From Monomorium pharaonis (lineage: Eukaryota > Arthropoda > Insecta > Hymenoptera > Formicidae): a DNA stretch of 64,000 nt. How positions within the stretch are numbered: the first letter of the stretch is position 1; every line of letters begins with the position of its first letter. The notes under the pieces are model-generated. The model worked only from the letters and a program-made list of their open reading frames with translations, made no database searches and was not told where the DNA came from. The translations under genes were made by a program, and so were the position numbers. This document shows positions 53,201 through 62,490 of this stretch, piece after piece. Location of the stretch: the NCBI RefSeq assembly GCF_013373865.1, contig NC_050469.1, positions 26,707,546-26,771,545 on the forward strand. The letters are read 5' to 3'.

Positions 53201-56200
53201 ATATATACATATTTTTTTGTTGTTAACTCTTTATTCAAATTATCTTCCAATTTTCAGAGAGCATTTGAAAACTTCTTCTGTTCGACAAGGCCTTATTGGT
53301 TGTTTCCGTGGTCTCGTTGTTAACGGAGAAATATTAGACATTCACAGTTATATGTCGGTACATTTATCAGAAATCATTAAAGACTGTAAGCCTTCGTGTC
53401 AACCTAATAAATGTCAAAACGGCGCCAAATGCGTCGAGTTGTGGAGTAATTTCGAATGCGTATGCGAAAATCGATGGGCACATTTAGGCACTTATTGCGA
53501 GACAAGTAAGTAACTTTGCTCGATTACTTGAAAAAATTATTTCGAAATTTCTTTTTAATATATATATGATATTATATGTATATTTTACTTTTTTTTAATC
53601 TTCATAAATAATGATTTAAATTGAAACGCATTGTTCAATTTTGTATACAATTATATGCAGAGAGTATTAAAATAATATTTTCAAATTCAGATATCAACAA
53701 TAAAGCTTTAACATTTACCTCACCAAAAGCGTTCTTAAAAAAAAATTACTTCGGGTCGGACGACAACGAGGAGAGATTGCAGTTGAAAAGCATGCTACTA
53801 GAAAATATTTTAATTAATTTAAGAACTTATGATACTCATTCTCTGATACTTTATGCGAATGATCATTTGAACAATTTTGTACATCTCTACATCTCAAACG
53901 GTACCAATATCGTATACCTTTTCAACGCGGGCAATGAGATCAAGAATATCACCGTGGAAAATCCACGTAAGTTAGAATCTCACCATATATATGTAAGTAA
54001 ATACATATATGCGAGGTGCATATTAAAAATTATAGAGCAATAATTCCTTTTTTCAGATGTCAACACAGGAATCTCCGTGCAAATAGCTATAATTCGAGGC
54101 GAGAATTGGACTACGTTGTTCGTGAACGAATATAACGTCACATTGAACGCGACACCGATACTCCTAGACACATATTCAAACAAGCCTTGGACGAATTCAG
54201 AGAAAGAAGTTCTCGCACCGCAACGGCCGCCAGCACCTCCCACTGATTATTTCCAAGTAAGTCTTGGAACAAATATTAATCTTCCGTTTCAAACTAAAAT
54301 CTCAATAACAGAAAATCTGACAGATATTTAAAGAGCCTAGAAGTTAAAGAGTCCAAAAAAATTATATTTCTTAGGATATTATAAAGTGAAAATATGCTTA
54401 TAAAGCATAATTATAAAATGAAAAATAACTTCCTAGAATTATTTTCTGATGCACATAATATATAAAATAATCAGTGAATATATAAAAGCTAAAGTGTGTG
54501 TGCATACAAACATACCTAAATAAATTAATGAATATCTATTTAGGTAAATTTAGGAGGATTCGATCCTGACAATCTGCTCAGAGTCGGAAAGGAAGGCGCT
54601 TTAATTCAAGGATACGTTGGTTGCTTGCGAGGACTCATGATCGGCAAATATCTCGTCGATCTACCGAGCTTAGCCAGTGAAGCGAATCATGAAGGGAGTA
54701 AAGGTGTTCTGCCAAATTGTCAAATGAAATGCGACGCGATGCCCTGCAAAAATTTAGGAATCTGCACAGAGGATTTCGGCAGGCAGGAATCTTCTTGTAA
54801 CTGCGAGCTGACGTCCTATTTTGGCGAACATTGTGCCGATGGTAAGTTATTTGTTATTATTTGTTGTATTAAAAAAATATACTTTTCAAACTTGGATTAA
54901 CGCGAAAGTATAAATTTAAAAAAATCGAAATTTTAAAAAATTAAAATTGTAAAACTAAAAAATGTATTTGTAAGCATAATTTTTAGATACATTTCAAAAT
55001 TAAAAAATTATCCTTTCTGGAAAAACAAAAATTCACCTCACCATACATCCGAGAAGATTATTTGTATAAAATAAATTACTTTATTTAACAAAACAAAATT
55101 ATTGAAGAAAAATGAAGACTCTAATATCTCTACATGAAAATGATCTTTTCTTATCATTTAGAAAAGGGCGCCGATTTCAGCGGGGAAAGTGTACTTCAAC
55201 GCGAATTCGAACTCGAGGGCGAGGTGAATCAGGTGAAAGTACAGCTGGCATTCTCAACGAACGAACTGCGACAGCGTACCACCGCGTTGCTGCTGGTACA
55301 AACCGACAACAAGTAAAGCATCGATCTTAATATTTTCTTAATCCCCGTGTAATACTCGACCGTATCGACATCAATCACCGACGCCTGGAGTCCTGGATGT
55401 CTTTCGAAGAACTTTTTTCCAGAAGGAGCTACTACTTATTGGTGGCCTTGACGTCCGAGGGACAGCTAATCTTCGAAGAGGACAGGGACGGCTCGGCAGC
55501 TGGAGTACGCCTAAGCGATCGGAATTTCCTGAATGGTGCACGTCACAGCGTCTACTACGTTCGCGATAATAACACGGCCATTCTCTTAGTTAGTTATATT
55601 TTCTTTTATATTTTGCTTTAGGATTTTTATTTTCTACAAAATGCTGTATTTTTTATATAATTTGTATACATTTTTAGATTGACCGTGAACCCGTCCAATT
55701 GCTACCAATTCCGGGAATACCGATACCAGACGAGGACGAAACTCCGGGTGCCACGGAAATACAGCTTGGTGGATTGAATACCACCGATTCGCGATTTACT
55801 GCTTATAAGGGATATACCGGTTGTCTCAGCAGTGAGTTTCCGAATTTCTTTGTGCCTATCACTAAATTTAAGTGTCACTTAGCATTATTTACATCCCTCT
55901 TACGTTAAACAAAAAAGCATAGTTATAGTCATGACAAATGTTACAAATTATACTTTTAGACGTCGTGATATCTATCAATGGAGGCCCTGACATGAAACCG
56001 TTAGAGGAATATATGCTATTTACGAAACAGGGCAGCGAGACCGTGCGAGCAACGATACCCGGCGGCGTTAGAAGTGCTCAATGCGCGGTTTTCCATGTTC
56101 AACCAGGTGGTTTTGAACCGCCAAAGAATGACAGCGTGGTGAGAGAAACTCGAAATTAATTATTTCATTAATGGCGAATTCGGTTGGGTGCACCAGTGCG

Positions 56201-57539
56201 CACTAATGCGCCCTCGTTTAATGTTTCGTATTCTGTTGGCTTGTATTCAGAATGGGAAAAACTAAACTGCATTAAACGAGGGCGCACTTAGTATGCACTG
56301 GTGCATTCAACCGAATTCGCCATAAGTTCTCTCTAAATTTCGTTATCTTACTATATATTAAACAAAACATTGTAGCAAATTTATGTATTTTGTGGATTTC
56401 AAATAATTTGATTTTTTTATGATGATAAATTTTTAGATAATATTCGCTCCATTGATATATTTTAAAATATATAATTATACAATATATTAACTCAAGTTGT
56501 TCTCAATTATTATATCGACACAAAAAATAATTGATATACCAAATTGCGAAAATATTTCATTAAAGGGCCGTGATAAAGCGTGGGTCGAGGATCCACCGGA
56601 AAGAATCCTATATAAATCGCAATATTCGGGCGCTACTCAGGAAGAGCAAGGCGCGGGAACGTATATCTTCATAGCTCTATGCTGCGTCTTCGTGGCCGCG
56701 GTGATCGGGTGCATTTACGAGGTGTGGCGAAGTGCGCGCAAGGATCGTCGACGACGTCGCGACGCGGCCTCAGGAGCTGTTGCGACCACCGCTTCCGGTT
56801 CGCAGAGGTGGCAGCCGCAACAGTACACGGAATCCCTGGTCACCGCGTCTGGCGTGAAAGCGGTCGGCTTCAAGATGGACGATGACAAGAGGCCGAATGG
56901 AACTCACGTAAAAGTACCCAATTCCAAAGAATACAAACCACTGCCGAATTCAGAACCCAAGGAGTTAATGAACGATAAAAAAGTTCACATTAAAGGTAAT
57001 CTAATCTATTTCAATTTGTAGGTAAAAAATATGAAGAAATTGATATGAGAAAGAATAGCTTCTTTTTCTTTCGATTTCCGTTCGAATAAAGTCTAAGAGT
57101 AAATATTAAACTTACACTTATCATCTATAAAATATTTAAAACACTATTTGTCATATCAATATTGCATGGAGTTCGTAAAAAAAGGAAAAGATTTTTTATT
57201 TAAAATTCTTGAAAATGGAAAATAAAAAAGTATAAGAATGTCTAATATGCACATTTGTTTTACATCATGTATGTACAAAATTTTATTTACCGAGATTTAA
57301 TCGATATTTTATGCATTACAGCAGACGAAGAACCAGAGAAAAAGGAGCTCCTAGGGGTAAATACAGGCATCGTCATTAAACCTGTGAAACCGAACCCATT
57401 CGTAAAGATTTTTTCTTTTTTTTCGTTAAAAAATGCATATTTAGCTTTGTCAAGCTTGCAAAAAGGCTTTGCATGAATTTGTCGAAATTGTGGTTGATTT
57501 ATTGTATTTGCATTCATTCATGTTCTGAGGCATTCCTAC

Positions 57540-57609
<70 letters not shown>

Positions 57610-58462
57610 GAACGCATAAAATAATAATAAATTGATTGGATTGCTTTTTCTTTAAAGTGCGCGTATATCGTTCTTCCCTCTGACTTCGCACGAAATTTAC
57701 AATTCAATCTATCGACTTATTGCATTATGAAAAAATATAAAAGTATTAAATCAAAATAACAGAGATAATTTTTCCATTATGATTTTCAACCTTTCTCAAA
57801 TACGATTTTTGCATATATTCACATATCCTTCACGCTTTCTTCGCAATGCCCAATAAACGTAGCGTAATATTTTTTATATTGCCATAATTCAAATAATTAT
57901 TAAATATTTCGTTTTTCTCCAATAGTCAATGGAAGATCTAACAGAAGAACCCGAACTAGAAGAACGCGAGGAAGAAGAGGAAGAAGAAGAGGAAGAGGAC
58001 ACCCAGGATCCGGAGGTAGACGAAAACAAAGATCAACTAACACAGGAATATCAGCAAGAGGAGCAAAAGGACACGAATAACGATCGAGATGGCGAGCTTC
58101 TAGTTATGCCGGTAAGAAACAAGACGGCAAGAAAAGCTTCTTTGACTGACGAACTGGACCCTGACGAAACGCAGGCCCTCCTCGAGACAAACTTTTCCGT
58201 GACGGGTTTGAATGAGATCAAAACCGAACGTATAATACCGAAACCAAATAACACGAAGAGTGCAGCAAATAATACCATGCCGAAGAGACCGATGAGTCTC
58301 GACCTCAACGCGCCAATCAAGTTCAGAAAGCTGCGCGGAGGAGTTCGGCCCGAGAAGGTCACGGTGAAGTTGGTCAATGGTGACGAAGTGAGTCGCCAGT
58401 CTCGAGGCAGAGGCTACGTCGGCGTCGCGTCCGCGTATCGCGCTCAAGAACAATTGAACTGA
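46979..58462 (+). CDS. axo: Axotactin-like neurexin-superfamily protein, multi-exon gene
   Basis: Joined coding exons: 46979-47297, 47656-47816, 47904-48007, 48215-48567, 48634-48802, 48877-48992, 49275-49381, 49842-50187, 50272-50549, 50855-51095, 51198-51428, 51793-52200, 52337-52540, 52739-53138, 53258-53505, 53691-53966, 54057-54256, 54544-54841, 55162-55312, 55423-55588, 55678-55831, 55960-56138, 56566-56995, 57322-57356 (or 57401), 57926-58462. All introns are GT..AG and every junction keeps frame, giving about 2036 residues (2051 with the longer exon 24). Domain order is signal peptide, Kunitz, linker, LG1, EGF1, LG2, LG3, EGF2, fibrinogen-like, LG4, EGF3, LG5, EGF4, LG6, transmembrane helix, cytoplasmic tail. 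Family knowledge: Drosophila axotactin is made by glia, reaches axon tracts and affects electrical signalling. The fly gene name rests on architecture, not alignment. Neurexin-1 and neurexin-IV fit less well. No other gene is convincingly supported nearby. Confidence 0.9.
47656..47816 (+). CDS. axo: Exon 2: Thr/Ser/Pro-rich linker
   Basis: The acceptor TTTTTAG ends at 47655 and the donor GTAGAG starts at 47817. The 53-codon segment is dominated by Thr, Ser, Pro and Lys (for example TPPKPTKPPVPK). This is typical of an extended, possibly O-glycosylated spacer between the Kunitz domain and the first laminin G domain. It has no cysteines. Phase 1 in and phase 0 out agree with the neighbouring exons. 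Read-through of the donor would add about 24 codons before a stop at 47889-47891. Confidence 0.8.
47904..48802 (+). CDS. axo: Exons 3-5: laminin G domain 1
   Basis: Exons 47904-48007, 48215-48567 and 48634-48802 join in frame to encode residues about 161-368. The segment reads as a laminin G/neurexin repeat: an opening strand ending IKTFQLR, then ISFKFRT and GLLVYHS, the central DEWHSVLVRID motif, and a closing GCIRDMVL with the conserved cysteine, followed by EGCID. LG domains are calcium-dependent beta-sandwich modules used for protein or glycan binding. Introns are short (207 and 66 nt). Donors GTGAAC, GTGAGA and GTATGT and pyrimidine-rich acceptors support the borders. Confidence 0.88.
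48877..48992 (+). CDS. axo: Exon 6: EGF-like domain 1
   Basis: The exon opens after TTTAG at 48876 and ends before donor GTACGT. Using phase 2 from exon 5 it encodes six cysteines at about residues 370, 377, 383, 392, 394 and 404, with C-D-C and G-E-R-C at the end, as in EGF modules that follow LG domains. A second AG at 48881-48882 is a possible alternative acceptor, but using it would break the frame and lose the first cysteine, so 48877 is preferred. Confidence 0.85.
49275..50549 (+). CDS. axo: Exons 7-9: laminin G domain 2 and start of LG3
   Basis: Exons 49275-49381, 49842-50187 and 50272-50549. LG2 runs from about residue 408 (ILTLRGSSYVSF) through SVLFYASG, DHWNNLTIFHNG and EIYIGGGPE to SLKYVFFNDKSI. 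It lacks the usual C-terminal cysteine pair, as some LG domains do. From about residue 615 the segment starting SHIWWPIER opens LG3. The 84-nt intron between 50187 and 50272 has no in-frame stop, so the open frame runs straight through. The splice is inferred because it restores the normal LG ending, FAG followed by SLKYV. Confidence 0.85.
50855..51428 (+). CDS. axo: Exons 10-11: rest of laminin G domain 3 and EGF-like domain 2
   Basis: Exons 50855-51095 and 51198-51428. They complete LG3 with SWHAVELNYTKGELNILLDY, the IIGSG strand and the closing LVGCMREIRVNG, paired with the later D-N-C cysteine at residue 767. An EGF-like module follows at residues 773-806, with cysteines at 773, 779, 785, 794, 796 and 806 and the usual EHGGKC and CDC motifs. 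Donor GTAAGT at 51096 and acceptor TTTAG at 51197 keep phase 1. Potential N-glycosylation sites occur in LG3 (NIT, NTS, NYT). Confidence 0.88.
51793..52540 (+). CDS. axo: Exons 12-13: fibrinogen-like module
   Basis: Exons 51793-52200 and 52337-52540, residues about 809-1012. The start has the fibrinogen-like signature (Y-K-I-D-I-D-G-N-G followed by VKCEF). Later features match the short fibrinogen-related module of Caspr/neurexin-IV: a cysteine pair near SHSLYCSQYVKYDCY, TWFLGSKG, a C-P-C-G, then C-N-C-D, GKWLSDEGYY and LGPLEC at the end. This module sits between EGF2 and LG4, its place in the Caspr/axotactin branch. Neurexin-1 lacks it, so it argues against that identity. Confidence 0.82.
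52739..53505 (+). CDS. axo: Exons 14-15: laminin G domain 4 and EGF-like domain 3
   Basis: Exons 52739-53138 and 53258-53505. LG4 covers about residues 1013-1180: SQSYIEVPGW, GDIAFSFRTTG, AILLYQPP, FMVALTSEYRL, NNGEWQKIWIDYND, MFIGGAT, then LIGCFRGLVVNGE with the conserved cysteine and D-C partner. EGF3 follows at about 1189-1226, with six cysteines including CQNGAKC and CVCENRW. Donors are GTGAGT and GTAAGT. The splice joins a GC remainder to an initial A (Ala), keeping the LG strand intact. Confidence 0.9.
53691..54841 (+). CDS. axo: Exons 16-18: laminin G domain 5 and EGF-like domain 4
   Basis: Exons 53691-53966, 54057-54256 and 54544-54841. LG5 spans about residues 1229-1440: ALTFTSPKAFL, ILINLRTYDTHSLILYAND, FVHLYISNG, GENWTTLFVNEYNVTLN, DYFQ joined to VNLGGFD, and YVGCLRGLMIGK. 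It has several N-glycosylation sequons (NGT, NIT, NWT, NVT, NAT). EGF4 follows near residues 1447-1484, with six cysteines including CKNLGIC and CNCEL. A proline-rich insert (RPPAPP) lies between strands. Introns are 90 and 287 nt with GTAAGT donors. Confidence 0.88.
55162..56138 (+). CDS. axo: Exons 19-22: laminin G domain 6 and juxtamembrane stalk
   Basis: Exons 55162-55312, 55423-55588, 55678-55831 and 55960-56138. LG6 spans about residues 1490-1665: FELEGEVNQVKVQLAFST, TALLLVQTDN, YYLLVALTSEGQLIFEED, NGARHSVYYVRDNN, EIQLGGLN, then GYTGCLS joined to NVVISINGG. A second cysteine follows at SAQCAVF. The last exon ends in a Pro-rich stalk (FEPPKNDSV). The donor after exon 22 is GTGAGA. Read-through instead of splicing adds six codons and a stop at 56157-56159, which would give a soluble ectodomain. 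Confidence 0.85.
56171..56323. mobile_element. Palindromic MITE-like element inside axotactin-like intron 22
   Basis: The left end ATGGCGAATTCGGTTGGGTG and inner GCGCCCTCGTTTAATG are mirrored by CATTAAACGAGGGCGC and CAACCGAATTCGCCAT at the right end. About 153 nt. It lies between the exon 22 donor and the membrane exon and can fold into a long hairpin in the pre-mRNA. Confidence 0.8.
56566..56995 (+). CDS. axo: Exon 23: transmembrane helix and start of cytoplasmic tail
   Basis: After a 427-nt intron the exon opens in phase 0. It encodes a short stalk, a single hydrophobic helix at about residues 1735-1754 (TYIFIALCCVFVAAVIGCIY) and then a basic stop-transfer cluster (SARKDRRRRRD). This predicts a type I membrane protein with an intracellular tail. 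The tail continues with a Gln/Ser-rich stretch and Lys-rich segments. The acceptor (TTCATTAAAG) has a weak pyrimidine tract, so this exon may be regulated. That last point is inference. Confidence 0.85.
57322..58462 (+). CDS. axo: Exons 24-25: acidic cytoplasmic tail ending at the proximal stop
   Basis: Exon 24 starts at 57322 and can end at 57356 (donor GTAAAT) or 57401 (donor GTAAAG). Both leave phase 0 and differ by 15 codons. Exon 25 starts at 57926. It encodes a ten-residue Glu run in a strongly acidic segment, then a Ser/Thr/Lys/Pro-rich region and a basic stretch ending KLRGGVRPEK. The tail ends with AYRAQEQLN and stop TGA at 58460-58462. An internal donor, GAA|GTGAGT at 58388, is in phase 0 and allows the alternative tails described separately. 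No known tail-binding motif is certain. Confidence 0.8.
57541..57606. repeat. (AC)33 microsatellite in axotactin-like intron 24
   Basis: 66 bases of uninterrupted AC dinucleotide between exons 24 and 25, 65 nt after the exon 24 read-through stop. Such CA tracts can bind hnRNP L-type splicing factors. An effect here is inference. Confidence 0.97.
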
Positions 58463-61392
58463 CTGACGACAATAATTAAAAAGTTCAAGAGCAGTCGCGC
58501 GTTTCAACTATTGTAAATATCGCATAAAGCGATCGTTCTTAAATGACAATCACATGTAAATTTTACGACGGTACGATTTAGCTACTTACTGTGAGTACGT
58601 AACAAGATCGCTGAGTGTGGTTGAAATGTAACATGGCTAATGTCAAAGGTGCTTAACTAAAAATTTCTAATATTTATCTAAACGGGAAATTTGTGAGTTA
58701 GGCGCCTGTAATACTTGGCCATTCATAACTAGTTCTAGCACACGCATAATTATCCGCTCAAAATCGCATTTTACGTGCGGAATAGAAGTTCATTATTAAG
58801 AAATAAAATAGTAGTAAAATAATGCGTTTTCTTCTAACGATGACAATTGGTCAGTGCAAATTTGATAAATTGCTTTGAAATTGTCGCATATTCTTTACTT
58901 TGCAACGTAAACACTAATTCATAAACTACGCGTTTTACTTATTTAATTTTATGATTTAGCTACACATAAATCAGTGTATACATTTGATTGAAAGTTTGGC
59001 TCACAGCCACATTCGGAGAGAGAAAGACATTCGAGTAATGTAAAGTTTAGTGTCATAGTCAAGCACCTATTTGTGTTTCTTATGTAGCACGTCGTCAGTA
59101 TTTTTCCAGTATTGATTAGCTGTAGGAGAAGCCATATGTACTTAGCTTGAACAAAAGACTATTTTAAGACTCTAGTGCCTATATAAAATAACAATAACGA
59201 ATTCAAAATAACATTGAAAGTAAATCTACAACGAATATCGAGAATAAAAAAAACTTATAACTTTGAGAAATTTATGAAAAAATCAATTTTATTTTTAATA
59301 AATTAAAATGAAATATTGTCTACTAAAGAAAGGTCACCACAGCATAAATTTATGTTATTGTCATCGATGGCTGCGGTGTACACACAAAAGGAAGCAAACT
59401 ATTCTAATATTGAAATTATACTGACAATGAATGAATATCACGAATTTGAAATTTTAAGAATACTTTGTATTATTTTTAGTAACATATAATAATTCTATAT
59501 AATAATTCTAATTTGTTTGTTTTGTGTACACTCGCGAGGCTGTTTAGTTTGATTTCGCTGCTTCGTACAATCGTACAAAATGTGACGTTTGTGTGCTTTT
59601 GGTGGCGATCACACAAAATAATCATGCGATAAAATTCACAAAGCATACCGAAATCATCCAAAATCCGATCTCGACCTCAGACTTTAATATATCCGACATA
59701 CTTTCAGCACAGGGATTGGTCTAATGTTGAGGAGAGCGTTATACCGTTAGACTCCATTTTAAAACCCGATGAAACGAAAACATCGTGCGAATTATAGAGG
59801 TACGATGTGTCACATGCACGTCGATGATAATCTATACGAATGTTAACTCAACAATCGCATCTTGATTTGCATTTTTCGTAGCCTTCATTCTTCTCTAAAT
59901 CGCAGAATTTAATATTGTTAATGATATAAAAATTATATCTAAATAAAGTTCTCCATATGCATTGGCAATTAACAAAAAATTTTTTGGGATAATATTATAG
60001 AATATAGATTGAGCATTACATGTAATCATAAAATAATCGTAGTTCTACAGTTAATTAGTATTACTGTGATTATTTAATGGCTACAGGTAAAACATAAACT
60101 ATTACACACAAAAGATTACAATTTATTTATGAATCAGAAAAATGTTTTGTCACGGCTGAAATTGATACAAAAAATTTTATTATCCCGACACTTTAATTAG
60201 CGGACTGTTAGCGTTTTGAATTTTACGATTTAAACTTTTGGCAATTTCTGAATTTTTATTTTTGTCATTTTTTAAATATTTTATTAATGCTGTATTAACA
60301 ATTCATCAATTCATAGCTGGCGTACGAAACAGATATGCGTGTTCAAATGTACCTCATCCTTCTCTAAATAAGAACGTTTACGATGCATCCCCTAATCGGA
60401 ATGACGAAAAGATTTATATTCTTCTGAAGCAATTAGCAATTCTTAGACATTAATCCGTGAGTCTTGAGATACATTTTATAGCATGTTATATACAGACGAA
60501 AACGACAGAGAAGAAATATACGATTTTTTCCATTAACTCGAGTTTGTTGCATCGCTGTAACCATCTCTCACGCCTTTCCTACACCGCCAAAGCTTCTTCT
60601 CGCAAGTTCGCCGCCTTTCTTCATGACAAAGTCTCTTCTTAACCCTGGGAATGAACAAACGATTCGACAGGTTGTATTTTACACGTTATTTATGAATCAT
60701 GTTTTGTAAGCAACATTTTCTCTCGTTACTAAATAAGCATGTGCATGATGATCCGATATAATAATTTAATTCTTTTTATTATACTCGAGAGGAATTTATT
60801 AAAGATCCGAGGAGTATGATCGAAGAATCACTTCAATTTCTCTTGAATTTTCAAAAAATATAAAATTCAAAGAGAAATATAAAATTCCGTTCTCTAAATA
60901 ATTTGATATAAGTTTATTTTTGGATGTCACATAAAGAAATAACCGTCGCAATTTGTTTACGACAAGTAAAATTGTTTTCACACTTTTGAATCGAGAGATC
61001 TAACCCGATGATGTAAATTACAACCAGTGCCATTCCCAGGTTAAACCAATCATCGATTTAGGTACGAAGACTCTACGAAGACATCGACGAAGCCTATTAT
61101 CGCAAACCTGCACGAGTGCATAGATTAATCCAAATTGCCTGATGTCGAAACGGGCCTGATGTCGTTTATTCGTGGTGGCACGTGAGAAACATTCACTTCA
61201 TCGCATGCACGCTTTGAGCTGCAGAAACTTCTGAAGCTCTACGAGGCGAGCCTTCAAAGTGTCTGAGCGTGTTTGCTACATATACATTGCACTAACCAGA
61301 AAGACTGAAGAAAACAGAATGAATCTATGTTGTTTTTCACCAGTACTATACGAGAGGTTGAGTACTTTAAAACAAACTTTCGCTTCGTTTAG
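58463..61392. other. Proximal 3' UTR and alternative terminal intron
   Basis: The first few hundred bases are presumed 3' UTR of the proximal-stop isoform. When the donor at 58388 is used, the whole stretch is intron (about 3.0 kb). AT-rich, with an imperfect inverted repeat CACCACAGC...GCTGCGGTG at about 59336-59378. No other gene is supported. Confidence 0.5.
58802..58807 (+). promoter_or_regulatory. Candidate poly(A) signal for the proximal stop
   Basis: AATAAA lies 340 nt downstream of the stop at 58462. A Pumilio-like TGTAAATA lies at 58512-58519 in the same presumed 3' UTR. Functional use is inferred from position only. Confidence 0.35.
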
Positions 61393-61485
61393 GCGTCTGT
61401 GGATGGAGACATTGGAAGACAATCGAAGATGCAAGGAAACTACTTGGGTCAGTATAACACAAACGAAGAGAATATCCTGCTTTAA
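61393..61485 (+). CDS. axo: Alternative 3' exon of the axotactin-like gene (exon 26)
   Basis: This follows an acceptor TTCGTTTAG ending at 61392. Spliced in phase 0 from the donor at 58388, it reads ASVDGDIGRQSKMQGNYL and then has two possible ends. Read-through adds GQYNTNEENILL and a TAA stop at 61483-61485, with AATAAA 25 nt later at 61510. Alternatively, donor GTCAGT at 61448 joins it to 61777 in phase 1. The peptide is hydrophilic and looks like a cytoplasmic tail. The terminal -NILL resembles a class II PDZ ligand (hydrophobic, any, hydrophobic). The support is frame, splice sites and peptide character only. Confidence 0.6.
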   Translation, partial: ASVDGDIGRQSKMQGNYLGQYNTNEENILL

Positions 61486-61509
61486 TTTTAAAAAATTAAA
61501 TAAGTTTGA

Positions 61510-61515
61510 AATAAA
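61510..61515 (+). promoter_or_regulatory. Candidate poly(A) signal after exon 26 read-through stop
   Basis: AATAAA lies 25 nt after the TAA at 61485, in AT-rich sequence where this hexamer also occurs by chance. It would end the shortest of the three 3' UTRs. Confidence 0.3.
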
Positions 61516-61776
61516 TTTTTAATTATTCATTACAATAATCTAAAAAAAAATTAAATTTCTATTTTAGTCTTACTTTAATCTCTTTTTATAAAAAATAATT
61601 ACAAAATATAATTATATTTTATTTTTCTTACATTTCATTTATTGTCTCGCAAATTTAACTTTTACCGCACGAATAAAATTATATTTTTGATTGCTTTTTA
61701 AATAGCCATAAAATAAGTTCGTATAATTTCGAAAGAGTGATCTACTGAGTTAATTACGAAGATTATTTTATTTTAG

Positions 61777-61925
61777 TACCAGGCAAGCCGATAACTTTCA
61801 ATACGTCTCCTATCTTCTTGCCGGACGGCCAACGAACTTTCGGCAATCCATTGAGCTATCTCGGTGGTCCGAACTTATCATCGAGGAATAGATCCTCTAT
61901 CGAATCGATGTTATCACTGGACTGA
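61777..61925 (+). CDS. axo: Distal terminal exon of the axotactin-like gene (exon 27)
   Basis: The acceptor TTTTATTTTAG ends at 61776. Joined in phase 1 to the GT donor at 61448, it encodes a 49-residue end. This begins VPGKPITFNTSPIFLPDG, contains SYLGGPNLSS and finishes SSIESMLSLD before TGA at 61923-61925. The sequence is GC-richer and more protein-like than the surrounding AT-rich DNA, and phase matches without adjustment. The resulting isoform would be about 2079 residues with short exon 24. A candidate poly(A) signal lies at 62485. Confidence 0.65.
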
Positions 61926-62484
61926 TCGTGGATCATCCGTACTTTGCTCTAAAGGACTGTTGTGAATATCCACAGGAACAACAAATCGTTTTCCTCAATC
62001 AAATCGGAAAATCTCGAGCGTGTTGAGTGCCAAATTCATAAATATCACTTTATGATTTTTTCAAATATATATATATATATATACGACGTTGTATCAAACA
62101 AATCAAAAAACAAAAAGAAACGTGTCAGATTATCCAAATAGCACGAAAGTCTAAGATATGTCAGAAAGACATTGTACATTTCGAATATATTTCAGACATC
62201 TTTCAGACTTTTGAATAATTAATCGTTTGCTTCAATAATTAGAAAATATCTATTGATTAATTAACTTAATGTTAAAGAACGATTTTATGCACTTGACACA
62301 TTTGACATTTTCCATTTTCGGTTCATCATTCATTATCACAGAGAGAGTTATTCGCTTCTCAAAAGGCTCGTGTTAATAGCTCACACCGGGCTATAAGCTA
62401 AAAATAGTTTCATCAAAAGAAATTCGCTCGGACCAGTCTCACGATCGGCGAATTTTCTTCGTGACAAGACGTTATAGTTGCTAC

Positions 62485-62490
62485 AATAAA
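62485..62490 (+). promoter_or_regulatory. Candidate poly(A) signal for the distal terminal exon
   Basis: AATAAA lies about 560 nt after the stop at 61925, in a less AT-biased segment where the hexamer is less likely by chance. Confidence 0.35.

Noticed and set aside
57450..57707. Minus-strand frame with long Cys-Val repeat
   Set aside because: It is the reverse translation of the (AC)33 microsatellite inside an intron of the + strand gene.
46979..58462. Identity as neurexin-1 or neurexin-IV/Caspr
   Set aside because: Neurexin-1 has no Kunitz or fibrinogen-like module. Neurexin-IV starts with a discoidin domain and has a short tail. The Kunitz start, extra LG/EGF units and long tail fit axotactin better.
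58051..58507. Minus-strand frames of 108 and 135 codons opposite exon 25
   Set aside because: Shadows of the real + strand coding exon. No independent support.
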